Below the pieces are notes generated by a model. It worked only from the letters and a program-made list of their open reading frames with translations, was not told the origin of the DNA and made no database searches. Shown here one piece after another: positions 11,945 through 23,800 of a stretch of 64,000 bases of DNA. Location of the stretch: assembly GCA_010093515.1 (NCBI GenBank), contig MU001677.1:1097686-1161685 (forward strand), read 5' to 3'. The stretch comes from Lineolata rhizophorae. Its lineage: Eukaryota > Ascomycota > Dothideomycetes > Lineolatales > Lineolataceae. The stretch's first letter is position 1, and the number at the start of each line of letters is the position of its first letter. A program made the translations under genes and the position numbers.

Positions 11945-12446
11945 CTACTGCCTCCAGGCAAACGAGCCACCCGCTCCGTGCCGCTGAAACTCCGGAAAGT
12001 CCCTGAAATTCGCAAACCGGCCGGGCGGCAAGTCGAGCATTCTCGCGTTGCGTGCGTCGCCGCCGTTGCCGTTGACACCGTCGTCCTGCGCCGCCGTTTC
12101 CGATCCCATGCCCGTTCCGACCGGCGACGAGGAGCCGCCGCCCGCGCTCCATTGTCGATGTTGGTAGTGCTGCCGGTCCGGCAGCCAGAGCTGGCTCTGG
12201 AATGGCGGCGGCAGGCCGCCGACGCCACCACTACCGCCACCGCCACCGCCATCCGCCGTCACCAGTTCCCGCTCGATGCGCTCGCGCTGATACACTTGTA
12301 GCAGCCCGCCATTGGCCGGGCGCGGGCCACCGGTGGCGCTCGAGCCGACGGGAGCATGGTGGAGGCCATGATGATGCGCAATGAGGGCGGGGGCGTTGCC
12401 GCCGCCGGCCGCCGGTGATGACGTGCTCTCGACATTAACCGACCCC
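11945..12446 (-). other. atf1: Probable extra 3' coding exon of atf1
   Basis: This minus-strand stretch has an open frame with high GC in third positions and a sensible composition (HHHGLHHAPVGSS, VYQRERIERELV, LPPGRFANFRDFPEF), ending in TAG at 11945. A donor GTAGAG at 12728-12723 overlaps the stop codon of the shorter atf1 form, and an acceptor CGTAG ends at 12447. Joining them gives ...GARR-GSVNVES... in the correct phase, across a 282-nt intron. It could instead be a separate gene whose start I do not see. The donor is not a strong consensus, so alternative splicing is plausible. Confidence 0.55.
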
Positions 12447-14996
12447 CTACGAGAGAAAAGCAAACTAGTCTCAGCAAGATCTAGGTGGAAATTTTAAGAA
12501 GGCGAGCAAGCAACATCATAAAATCGTCGAGACAAGACAAGACTTCGACCCAAAAAAAAAAAAAAAAGGAATGAACAGGCATCAGGAAGAACATTGATGC
12601 GCCGAGTCAAGGCAAGCAAGCAAGACACAAGAGAGACCAAAATCATGCAGGAAGGCAATGCGGGGCAAAGCAGTGCAGTGCAGTGCAGTGCAGGCGTGCA
12701 GGGCAACATCAACACATTTCAACTCTACCTCCTCGCTCCTAGTCCCTGCGGCACACCCTGCTGCTGCGCTCCCTGATGCCCGTGCTGATGATGTCCGCCT
12801 GCGCCCACGGGCAATCCGCCCATGGCGGCCGCGGCTGCCGCCCCGTTGGGCGGTAAAGCCATGCCGTACGGATTCGCGTGGTGGTTGAGGTCGCCGATAA
12901 ATGAGTTCATGTTCATGCCGCCTAAGCCTTGGGCCTGAGAGACGGGGCAGTCCTTGTGAGCGAGGAGCAACGTCTTGAGGTTGACGACTTCTTCGCGGAG
13001 CTGGGTGACGGTGGCTGAGAGTGCATCATTCTCTGTCGAGAAGATCTCTACCTTGGCCTGCAGATTCTGCAGCCACTGTTTCTTGCGCTGACGGCACTTG
13101 AGTGCGGCGACCCTGTGATTTTCCGTTAGTGGGATGTCCAGATACCCCGCGTGGATTTAGACAAGCTAAACAGGACTCACCTGTTCCGCTCGAGGAAGTT
13201 CTTTCTCTTCTCTTCATCCGTCATCTTCTTATTCCCCTGCTGCCCATCACCCTCCGCCTTCATACTCCCGTCTTCATCGCTATCGTCGTCGTCATCATGA
13301 CCTTCGCCGGCGCTGACACTCGCCGCGCCACTGTTCCCTTTGGCGCGCTTGTTCGCAGAGCCTTTGGGCGCATCTTCAGCTTTTCTCCTATTGGCACCTC
13401 CGGCACCTCCCTGCGCCTTGCCGGCCGCGCCAGCGCCAGCGCCACCAGAAGCGCCCTTCTTGCCCTTGGCACCACCGCGCTTCTGCTGCGCTCCTGCGCC
13501 AACCGTAGCGGCCTCGCTATGCCCGCTTTCCGACTCGGCCGTGCTCACAACGGACCCCTTCGCGTTGCGCTGCCGGCCACCGCCCATCACAGGCGACGTT
13601 TGCTCTAGCTGCTGATGCGCGCCGCCTACGCTCTGGACCGCGCCGCCGGCACCGGCCTGCTGCTGTTGCTGCTGCTGTTGCTGCTGCTGCTGTTGCTGCT
13701 GGCCGGGCATGGCGCCGAATCCAGGGTTGTTCCGCGCGCCGTTCGCTTGCGCAAGCAGGAACAAGCCGTTAGCTGCATCGTTGGCGTCATGCTGACCGAA
13801 CGGGTCGGCGGCGGCTTGGGGTGGGTGCTGAGTAGGGCCGCTTGTGGCGGGCGCCTGGGGGGCCGCAAACGGCTTCGAGTCCATGCTGGTCGTGGTGACG
13901 GGCTGCAGTCCGACGTCTTGGGATTGGGACGTGGCCCCGTTCTGCGACGGTCCGCCGGCAGCACTGGTCGGGTTGTTGTTACGAGCAGCCGCGCTCATAG
14001 CAGTGCGGTGGAAATCGATGGTCGAAGGCGTCGCGCCGCCGGATTGGAGCTGGTTGAAGATGGAGTTCGGCGACGGGGCAGGGAACATGGACCCGCCGCC
14101 GCCCGGCGTCAGGCCGGTACGCAGTGAGCTCTCGTTGGGCGTCGGGAAGCTACCGCGGAAGTGGTTGTCAGAGAAGTAGTCAGTGGGACCCGTTGGGCCC
14201 GTCAACATGGCCGGACTTAGCGGGCCGGACCGAAGAGAGTTCTGCCAAGTCGGCGTCCCGCCGGGCAGAAGCGAGGATGGCGACGTCAGGGAGGCAACCG
14301 GCGGAAGTAAGCTCTTCCCAGGCGTCTCAGCAGAGGACGGGTTGCCGAAGGATTGCTCGAACGGGTTGGGTTCAAGCTGAAAATGCGAGTTGGCGTGAGC
14401 CGACGAGAAGTAGTCGCCCCCGTCTTGGCCGTTGGACTGTGAAGGTCGAGGAGGAGGGGCGAGAGGCTGCGCATTGGCAGTGCTGGTCTGGGTCTTGGGG
14501 TCACCGCTGTCCTGGCTGCCGTTCACGGGCTGCACGGCATCTGCGCGAGACTGTCAGCTGGCGGTCCAGTCACATGCGGTGCAGTTGTGCGAGGCGCGCA
14601 AACGAGAAGAGAGGGGGAAGAAAGGGGGGAAAGCAGGCGCCGTGACGTACCGGACCTAGGCGGCGACGGCTGTGACGTCTCCTGGCTGTTGCGTAGAGGC
14701 GAAGCGCGCTGCTTGTCTGGGCGGGCAAGTCGCGTCAGTCCGCTTGTCCGTTGCGCCGGTGAATGCGACGACGAGGGCGACGATGGGCGTGGTAGCGCAT
14801 CGGGGGCGGCGGCGACGAAGCGGAGAGCGCAGCACGGTGCAAGGGGGGACGAGAGGGAGGGGAAGCGGGCAGAAAGGGGCGGGCGCGACTCACCGTCAGC
14901 CTTGAGGGGGTTGTTGCGCTTCGAGTCCTTTGGCGACGACATCCTCGAAGACAGGTGCGGAGAGCTGGTGGAGCTGGTGGTTGCGGCGGCGGCCAT
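11945..14996 (-). CDS. atf1: bZIP transcription factor Atf1/AtfA (CREB/ATF family)
   Basis: Nuclear stress-response regulator, normally a target of the Hog1/Sty1 MAP kinase. Exons on the minus strand: 14996-14894, 14716-14651, 14540-13181, 13112-12729 and, less certainly, 12446-11945. Without the last exon the protein has 638 residues, ends in GLGARR and stops at 12725-12727; with it, 804. The Atf1 core is clear: the conserved patch RTGLTPGGGGSMFPAPSPN...FHRTA (residues about 197-238), Ser/Thr-Pro sites upstream, and the bZIP at about 493-560 with basic region ERNRVAALKCRQRKKQW, a leucine zipper and the AHKDCPVSQAQG tail. A run of about 15 Gln (13657-13701) and Ala/Gly/Lys-rich sequence lie before the bZIP. 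The start MAAAATTSS...MSSPKDSKRN was chosen because the splice from 14894 restores the frame. The last exon is argued separately. Confidence 0.88.
13657..13701 (-). repeat. CAG/CAA trinucleotide repeat coding polyglutamine in atf1
   Basis: Fifteen consecutive Gln codons, mixed CAG and CAA, on the minus strand within atf1 exon 3. Confidence 0.85.
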
Positions 14997-16550
14997 TCTG
15001 GGGCGGTGACGTATAAGTGTGGGCGGCCGGGGGCGCTGGGCGGCTGTGGGTCGCGCCTGGGGCTGGGAAGTCGCGGGCGCCGTCGATCGATCTGGCGCCT
15101 GCCGTCCGTCTGGAGCTCGGAAGGCGCCCGGCCGACTGCGCTGGCGCTTTCCTCTCGAGGCCGGCCGGCGGCAGGTGCGGACGGCCCGCCGGCTTCGCGG
15201 GACTGGGGGGCGGCGCCTGTCGCGTTAGCAGAGCGCGGCGAGGGCCCTCGTGCGTGCGCGCAGCGAGAGGAGGCGGCGGCGACGGCACGGGGCAGGGCGG
15301 CGTTGGTAACGGCAATGGTGGTGGCGAGCAAAGGGCTGGCTGCTGGCCGGCGGCTACGGCGAGGAGACGGAGACAGGACGGGACTCACCAAATGGGGCCA
15401 GCACACACCACACACCACACGCAGACACGCTGCCGGCACCAGCGCACGCCAACCGGGCTAGGGGATCGGATCCGGGCCGCGCGGCGCTGCCCTCAACGCG
15501 CCGCTGGCTTTCCTTGCGACGATAAAAATATATTGCGCTCGCAGCCGCGTCCGGTTCGCGCTGGCGGGCCGCGGACGGGGCGTGGAAGGACGGGGGGCGG
15601 GCGCAGGCTGGGCGGGTGGGAGGCGGGCGGTGACGCAATGCAAAAAGGCCCGACGACTCCTTTTTTCTGTTTTTAATCTTTTTTTTGCTTTCCCGGTCGA
15701 GGGGGGAGGAAACGGACGAGAGCTGGCGCGGTACGCCGGCCTGCGAACTGCTCTGCTGCAAGGGCAGCCCCGGCGGGCTGGCTGCGATGGGGGGACGCTC
15801 AGCGACAGGAATCCGGCGCGCGCGCTCGGCGTTGGGTGACGTTGGTCGCGGTTGTGGATGATGATGGAGGCTTGGGCGGGCAACGGGGAAGACGTCACTT
15901 CGCCTGCGGCCGCGGCTGCCTTTGAAATCAAGAACACGCCAGCCGGGGTCACGTGCGCGCGCTATGCCTGTTCGGTCAGCCGGCCCCGGCCCGCGCGGCA
16001 TGGGTCTGCGCCTGCATCGTGGGGTGTAGGACGAGCAGGCGGCGGCGCCTCGCTTACCTTGCTGCGATGAATGGGCCGAGTGCGTAGGCGGTACGTACGG
16101 CGTCGTGCAATTGCGATGCGCCGAGTCCAACACCGAGGCTGGCATCCGTCCCCTTAAGTACCAGGCGCCCGCACGGCTTTCTCTCGTCGCGCGCGCTCGG
16201 CCACGGCTCGCCTCAGTCGCCGCGACCGCGCGTCGCCCCAGCTAGCCCGCCGCTCCCGCAGGTACCGCAGGAGACGGAGTTCGCCCCGCGTTGCTAGCTG
16301 CGCCCGGCCGAACCACGGTTCCGCCGCGGTTCCCTTCCTGTCGCCGCCCGAGCCAAGCACGTGCTCCGTGCCACCGCCGCCTCGACTCGCCCACGCCCCG
16401 CGCCAAGCCCAGCTCTGCACCCCCAGCCCAGCAAGTATATACTCCCGAGCCCAACCCCTCCGAGAACCGCTTCTAAGCTGTCTTCCTCTCTCCGACGTCC
16501 CGCCCGCGTTCCAAGTATCCATCCTGCCGTGCTCCTTTTTCCGTCCCTTG
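14997..16550 (-). promoter_or_regulatory. Upstream region of atf1 with CRE-like sites
   Basis: GC-rich region upstream of the atf1 start codon. It contains four CRE-like half sites: TGACGTAT (15007-15014), TGACGCAA (15631-15638), TGACGTTG (15837-15844) and GACGTCA (15891-15897, TGACGTC on the other strand). Atf1 itself recognises TGACGTCA, so autoregulation is conceivable. An AT-rich GATAAAAATATATT stretch near 15520 could be a TATA element. A CACGTG lies near 15950. No gene is visible. Confidence 0.45.
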
Positions 16551-16672
16551 CGATAGAATTCCTATGCAAGGCTTTAGAGATTCTCCGCCATTGCCTGCTA
16601 CGGATGCCAGGCTCTTGGCATGTCGGCCAGACCACCACGGAAGTGAATCAACCAGGTAAAGAAGAGCCACGC

Positions 16673-16708
16673 GGTGAGCCGTATGGTGAGCCGTATGTTG
16701 AGCCGTGT
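16673..16708. repeat. Three tandem 12-bp units
   Basis: Units GGTGAGCCGTAT (16673-16684), GGTGAGCCGTAT (16685-16696) and GTTGAGCCGTGT (16697-16708) are contiguous. A weaker fourth copy may precede them. Confidence 0.8.
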
Positions 16709-17177
16709 GCAAATGCCGCTGGGATCGAGGAAAAACTCACCCCTTCCACCCACGACACGCCAATCTGAAATCGCCCTTGACTGTCAGCCTCCGTGCCGCG
16801 CCTCTCGGGAAACCCCGAATGGTCCTTCTAGTTTGGAATCTTATGGCCTTGGGCCTGGCCGTGTCCATACTCCTCGATGCCGTCGGACGTAAATGAACGG
16901 AGCATCTCATCTGCGGCAATATCAGAGCATACAGTCACCGCAAATATCACCATATTACTCTTTTAGCGAACCATCCCACCATGATGCCTAGCGCGGCCGC
17001 GAACCCGTTGAGGCCGCGCTTCCGCCGAAGGGGGTTCTGCTTGTTCCCGGGTACAAATATTTACCTCGAGTGTTGGCTCTAACCACTTATGATATACCGC
17101 AAATACTAGTACCTGTCTTTCATATTCTCCGGAATGGGAACTACGCATGTTGCAGCTAATCCTGTAAGCCTTTGACA

Positions 17178-17258
17178 TTTTCTTTTGTTTTCTTTTCATT
17201 TCTTTTCTTCTCTTTTCTCCCTCCTTCCCCTCCGTTTTTTTTTTTTTTAAAAAAAAAA
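17178..17258. repeat. Polypyrimidine tract ending in T14A10
   Basis: About 57 bases of mainly T and C with few interruptions, then 14 T (17235-17248) directly followed by 10 A (17249-17258). Confidence 0.75.
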
Positions 17259-20199
17259 GCTTTTTACCACTCATTTAAAATTAAGTGAACAGTAGAGTAA
17301 CCCCCATTTCTCGATTTGATGCAACATATGTGATATTTGATATTGACTATCATTGCAACATATCGACTTCAAACTCAGTAACTACGATCATATAAACTCA
17401 AAATTTCTCACGTGCCTTTCAACATGGTATCAATTCTCCTAATGCAGCAAGTTATCTACTATCCAGAGGTGCTTAAACAATCTTGAGATTGAGTGAGTAC
17501 TTCAGCCAAGGAGATCTCTCTTTCTACCATGATCTCTTCAGATACCGAACCAGGGATAAGAAACAGCTATATACAATCTCTCTTCCACCCACATTTCTAG
17601 AAAATTACATCAAAAGCCCTCCTGCCCTGCTTTAAGCTAGACCCCAGATGGCAGTTCTGCTAATATGAAGGTACGCACCTAGGATCCCGAAACCAGATAA
17701 ACATGCAAGATGTCTCGGACCGTCCGACTGACGAGGCCGTATGCGACTGACTGAGATCCGAAGATAATGGCTTGGTTAGAGGAAAGCTACGAAATGACGC
17801 GGCTCTAAATCGTCTGAGGTGGTCCAGCGCTGGGTTGGAGCTTTCAACCAGCCACTTCCCTTGACTCAACCAATTCCAACCCGCCTCTCGGAATCCCCAA
17901 CTAGGGGCCCGCCACGCCCTTCACTCTGCCGCAACCATCTACCAAAGCCGCCTGCAGAAATGCTTCGTCCGCGTCAACAATTAAAATAGGATGCGGTGGT
18001 ACGAGTCAAGTAGGTTCCCGGTCCGTCCCGGTTGCATTATCCGCCGGGACAGTGTTGATACGAGAAATCGACATTCTAGGTTTTGTCTCAGGGAGTGGTG
18101 ATTTTGGTCCGGCTGGGGTCCCGGTGGCGGATCGGGCGACGTGATAAGTTAGAATCTGCTGTTGTTGTAAACTCTGCGCAGGTAAGTGTGACGCTACAGG
18201 CACTAAACATTTGATTCTGATCTAAGAACGTGTGCACGGAAAAACGTTGCTTGGCTACATAGCTATAACGGATTGACTATTAAGATAGAATATCTGTAGT
18301 GAAGAAGTGAACAATAGCTGCAATGTTAGAAGAGGCCCGTGCATTATCTGTTACCCTCATATAGGTCTCTTTTAGCTTGCCACTGCCAGTATTAGACTTT
18401 TCCCTTACACTCCATAACTAAGCGCAAATCTGCCTGCTAATGTGTGACAATCGGCGATCAACAGGGGAATTGGCAGAAGAGCTCCGCCCCAAGACATAGA
18501 AAATGAAAATGAGTAATAGTTGCTTGTGAGGTATTCGGCGACAAAAAGGGAGACTCCCAAACCGCACGCGATTCTACCGCTTTGGGAGAAAGTATTCAAG
18601 CCAAGCCTCATAGTTTACTACGTGTCTCTCCCAGGGTGGGTAGGCAGAGGACTCCACGCCTTGTGTTTCTAGATCTCCACGCTGGAAGAGGCAAGCTATC
18701 CGGCTAGATCTCGACCTCTTCAAGTTGATCGCGCTAGCAGGTTGGACGGCCCCCAGACAAAACGTCCTCCTACACGCCCGTCCTTGACGAGAAAACCCGC
18801 CTCGCCACTACCTGGCAGCTGAAATGATACTTCAGACCAGGAATACGACGCGCTCTAGCCCCATGCAAGTGCGACTCGTGCTGCAGACGAGCCATGCGAA
18901 CGACAGGCCGCTTGACGCAGCTACGGCAACGGGCATTGGCCAAGGGCCCAGCGTCACGGGCGTTCAAGAAGGCTAGGAGGGAAAATGTAGACGCTGGGCT
19001 TTCCAGGCTTCAGTCGGAGAGCCCCGCGGCTTCAGCTATCTACCTGGCAACATCGCCTGAAGCCGGGAGGTTCGAGGCACAGAGCGCCTTTAGCCCCTCC
19101 CCCTACCCCTGAGACGAATTGGATATGGCCAATATTCTCGTCTCTAATTCGTGGGTTTCCAGAGCTAAATGCGATGTCCTTAATTGTTGGACGCATCTCT
19201 TCGGGGCCTCCAGAAGGTAATCGAGTCGTGGAACCATAGCTTCGGATATCGGACTCAGGCCTAGCAGTGAGGAAGCAGGGACTATAAATAGTCGCCTGTA
19301 GCCACCGTCTTGCTTCTGGCAATCAGCAACAGAGCTTTGCTGAAATCAACAGTTAGTTGCGGTTTTGTCAAGTCTGTTTGCAGGATGCCTGTATCCTACA
19401 TGCTCATGTCATTCTTAGCTCTTCAACGACAAATAGCGTGATCTTCTATAAGTGTAAAGTTGACCGCTACCGGTTACGATTCGCGACCCAGCACGAACTC
19501 CATAGACGTCTAGACCCTACCAAATCACTTGGAGTTGCAAATACTGCTAAGCACGAGAATTCCCTGCGTCGACATCTAACAGGTAGGTAATGGTTAGGCG
19601 ATATCCGACCTTTCACACTCTGCTGTTACTATGTTGCACGAATGTAGTCATGCGCCAGTCCAATGGGCGCCTACCTCGGTTCTTTTGCATGGAACAGTAT
19701 CACCTTTTGATTTCTGCGTCTGTGTTGAAGGTCTAGCCTGGCATGTGACCGTATAAGTGTGCCTGATAGCAGCTTGAACAAGGACCGTAAATTAGAAGTC
19801 CACCATGTTTCTTCAGGAATTGCTACATATTTCTACTTGAGAGAGTTCAATGCCCAAACATCATGGGTTCGTGATTGTAGGTTCTTGCAGAATTGGTTAC
19901 TTCACGTATCAATCGCACATTGTCTAAGAAACACTAGGTGGAGCAATGTGGTCGAAATCATACGATTTCCACAAATTGGGTACCTCTGTATAACGCCTTT
20001 ATGACATTCTGCCGTAATCGCATCATCAAAACTGCCGGTAGGATTAATTCTCAACGTGGAACCTAAAACCCAAGCTTGTGTTCCATGTGACCCAAACACC
20101 CCATCCCTGTGTGCTCAACAAAACAGACAAGCCAGATAAAAGCCTCTCGAATCAAAACCCTCCCTTTTTTTTTTGTCTGTATGTGCGGCTCCCCCCGCC

Positions 20200-20814
20200 T
20201 CACGAACCCCGATACGTCGTATAACTATACGGCCCCAACAACAACGGGACGTGAAAATGCTCCTCGGGCCTCCTGACCACGAACCGCAGCTCGACCTCGG
20301 GATAGAATGGCTCGACGCCCTTGGCGTCGTAGTAGGGCCCCGTCTCGAAGCGCAGCGCCCACGAGCTCGGCCCCGCCGCGCCCCCTCCCTCCTCGCGCAG
20401 CTTCGCGAACACGTCCGCCAGCGCCGCCCCGCCCGCCGCCGCCCACTCCGTCACCCGCCCGTCCCCGTCCGTCGTGCCCGCGTAGAACGACCCCGTCCCG
20501 ACCGCGCTGCCGCCCGTCGTGGAGACGAGCGTGAGCGTCACGGCGATGCCGGCCGCCGGGCGGCCGCTCGTCGTGTCGAGGACGTGGCAGGTGATGGGCG
20601 GGCGGGAGGCGGCCATGTTGGCGGCGGCCGGAGGCGGAGGCGGAGGGTGTTGTTGGTCCTGAGTGCGCGTGGCGGAGGCGCTTGGGGCGGACAGGTGCGA
20701 GGATAGCGCGGCAAGGCGGTCGTTGGTTGGAGTTGTGGTGGTGGTGCCGCTGGGGATGAAGCTCGATTGCGGTGCTTGGTAGGCTCCTCTTTCTCGCGAG
20801 GACGATGCGGACAT
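20200..20814 (-). CDS. 5-hydroxyisourate hydrolase (transthyretin-like)
   Basis: Hydrolyses 5-hydroxyisourate, the product of urate oxidase, on the route to allantoin. A single exon of 204 residues from the ATG at 20814. The domain starts near residue 74 with ITCHVLDTTSGRPA (catalytic His 77), continues with DGDGRV and ends with FYPEVELRF, FHVPLLLGPYSYTTYRGS; the terminal YRGS at 201-204 is the family signature. The 70 residues before the domain are Ser/Thr/Pro-rich, with an NDRLAALSSHLSAP stretch that resembles the N-terminal extension of fungal relatives, so I prefer this start over the internal ATG at 20616. The frame stays open upstream to 21018, but that part looks non-coding. No urate oxidase or decarboxylase gene lies nearby. 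The gene is a GC-rich island in a gene-poor region. Confidence 0.9.
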   Translation of the reverse strand: MSASSSRERGAYQAPQSSFIPSGTTTTTPTNDRLAALSSHLSAPSASATRTQDQQHPPPPPPAAANMAASRPPITCHVLDTTSGRPAAGIAVTLTLVSTTGGSAVGTGSFYAGTTDGDGRVTEWAAAGGAALADVFAKLREEGGGAAGPSSWALRFETGPYYDAKGVEPFYPEVELRFVVRRPEEHFHVPLLLGPYSYTTYRGS

Positions 20815-23800
20815 TCGCAATGGTGGGGGAAAGAGGAATTGGCAAGCGGGGACTCCGTCCAGGCTATAGGGAGCTGCTGGAGGGCAAGATGTTACGTGCA
20901 AGCGGACGTGCTCCGGATTTCTGCTCCTGAGGTCTTCGGTTTTTCTTTTTCGTCTTGACGTCGGACAGCATCGTGGCTCGCCGAATGACGTCGCGGGCGG
21001 TGCGGAGCTGGCCGACAAGATTCTGGGCTTCGGCCGGTGTTCGCCGGCTCGAGCCTCGTTTGCAATGTTTGCATTCCACGAGGAGTCTCCGCATATGTAC
21101 CTGTCCTCCGTAGCTGACGGCTTGTCCCGCGGGCTTGGTCCGACGCCGGAGAGAATTTGTTATGCAACTTACGTGCTTCACAACAAGGACGGGAGGCCGG
21201 TATCGTTCGCTTAGGCAGAAGGCACAGTACTCTTATGATGAGGCCTGAACTTCAAGATGCGTTCCCTTGTCAAAGGTTGCCTTGTTCTGCATGCATTGGC
21301 CCTCTGGTCTCTCAGGCACAACCATAAAAGAAACACTTATGCCTTCTACGAGATCTACAGTAGCGCGGGCCCTTCGGCCTTTGTCGTCGTGCCGCGCGCG
21401 GGTAGATATCGCAACCCAGGGGCCGAAGTTGAAACGGACTCGAGACCGCATCATAGAACCGTGCTCGGGTCGGCGAACAACACGATGCCCGCTCACTCGA
21501 GGGATTTCAACCGATGCAGAGACGGCACGGCACGTATGCGGTCCGCAAAAAGCAACGGCTTGTGCTATCAACGGAGCACGTCAATCCGGCATTTGTGAAG
21601 CCGGGCGGCGGCCCTCTCACTCACGTCGTGATTTGGAACTTGCAACAGAGACAGCCAATCACGCCGTCGTAGCCGAGCTTCAAATTCCTAAGGCTTTTCG
21701 TGGCGTCTGCAGCGCCGTCACATATCTAATGTGTGCCTACATACGTAGCAGGCCCTCGTTGGAAGGGTGTAGGCAGTTCGCGTCGGCGTAGTCACTTCAA
21801 GGGCTTCCTTGATGTCTTGTGCCACCATGCCATGGTGCTGCATCCCGTCCCTCCCAGCGACAAGTCTGTCAGCTCGTGCAGGTCCCGGATGCGGCCCCTC
21901 CCCAAGATCGATCTCAGAACCTAATCTTCAGGCCGCATTGGCGGACCAGGCTGCCTAGCTCAAGGCGGCTGTCGCGAAATGTCTCTGCCGCAAGCAGGGT
22001 GGTTCGACAATCTCACGCCCGTCACTCGGGATGGCCCACTGGAGAGCCGCGAGTGCTTCGCTCGAATAGAGGCGTTCAAGATGCCCGGTCTCTTCTCTCG
22101 CTCGAAAACAGGCGCGGTCGACCCGCCAAGGACACACCGTTGCCCACTTGGTGCGCAGCCTCTCATGCACCGTCCCGCCCTCCCCGACCCGACTCCGGGG
22201 CCGGCGAGCTCGCCTCGATGCACGGCTAGCAGCCACAACTGCGCGACTCCCCCCAGCCGGACGTCTATCGAGACAGCGAAGAGCGGCAGTTTCGCGCCTC
22301 TCCTCCTCTCGTCGCCCTAGAAAAGGAGGGTCGGCACGTTAAGTGGGTCTGTTCGGACAGCTTCGACGTTTCTTCGAGTCGGCACGCCCCGACGCCGCGA
22401 GAGGGTCGCCGGCGGAGCCGTGCGTCCCGTCGACGGGCGCCCGGGGCGCGGCCGCGACAACACAAATTTTGCGCGGCTGGGGGGCTAGGGACGCAGGAGA
22501 CGGGCCCGCGGGAAGAACCTTCGCGGCCTGGGCTCTGCGCTTGGCAAGTCTCGTCCGGCGTGGTGGAGCCCGCGGCTGGGTTTCCTGGGATGGTGCCTCG
22601 CGCTAGCCCCGGGGCCTGTTCGCGAGCCTCCAACGGGGAGCAGCCCGTCCGTCACAGGAATCACGCCCTGCCCAAACTGGCCACAAGGCCCAATGATCAT
22701 CGCCGACAAGGGGTGGACGGCTGGCTGCCCCGCCGCCCTGGAAAAAAAAAGAAAATTGAGGAATTCCCCGGGATCCCTAGAACTGCCGCGCAGGAGCTGA
22801 CGCCATCTATTCGTTCTCCAAGGAACGTAACCGCCCAAGGCTCCGAAAAGGACGCCATTTCGAGACAGGGACACCCTCGACATTGGAACCGCCGTCTGCT
22901 GCGACTTCGAGGAGACTGCCTCGAGCTATCCTGCGCTACTTCGCCTCTTTGGCGCCCGAAGATTCCTAGCACAACGGCGTTGTGGAGAAGAAAAACGGGG
23001 ACGGCGACCTGACACATCTTGAATTGGTTAATGTTTTCGCACGGTGCAGTGAACTTCTCGCTATGCAGCGTCGTTGGGTGCTTCTAGCCCACTTGCCGGG
23101 ATTGTCTCCTTTGCAATGCATCAATTAATTCTGCGGTTCCTACGGAGCATTGAGGAGGGCTCACCTATCGAGGAGCAGAAATGCTGGAATTTCGTGGGAA
23201 ACAACAGCTTCTCCAGGCTTCATGCAAGGCAATACATTAGCCAGAGGAGAGATGTGTAATGCTTATATTGAATGTTCTTCACATGGCCAACGGAACTGGA
23301 ATTGTGCAGCAGCGAACGATTTTCTTTTCAAGGACATCTCTCCACGTGGGCCTTTCGAAACACGCCATCACAAGGCAAGCCTGGGATGCTCATCCCGCGA
23401 GCCAGGGCCCATGAAGACGGGTCGAGAGATGACCCCCACCCGGCAGTCGTTGCTTGGTACGTGCTTCCCTAGAAACCCAGCAACGGTTTCGTTCTGTCGG
23501 CCGAGCGTCCCTGCTATTATTGCTGTGGATCTTGGGGGGAGTACCTCCGGAGACCCTTTCTCGGGTGGCTGGATTCCTGGGCACTGCAAGCCTTTCGTGA
23601 CCGATCTGCAGCCGACCCTTTCGGAATAGAAAAAGGCAAGGCATGGGGAAGTAGGGACCTTAGGAACAGACGGTTGGAGTTCGACGATCCATACGGAGTA
23701 TAGGTAGAGCTTCTTTTTCTTCTACCCAGCCTGTCGGGACCGTTCCTGGACAACAGTTAGATCGAGACTGTATCAAGCATTTTGATACTTAAGGCCCATC

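Larger units (their letters stand above)
16551..20199. other. Gene-free, less GC-rich region
   Basis: About 3.6 kb with no gene I can support. Composition appears to change here from GC-rich to mixed or AT-rich, especially 17080-17640. It contains a three-copy 12-bp repeat at 16673-16708 and a long pyrimidine tract with T14A10 at 17178-17258. Open frames are short and show no family features. No transposase or reverse transcriptase motif was seen. Confidence 0.55.

Noticed and set aside
16361-16768. Plus-strand frame of 135 codons upstream of the gene-free region
   Set aside because: Pro/Ser-rich, partly made from a 12-bp tandem repeat, no family resemblance. Treated as non-coding.
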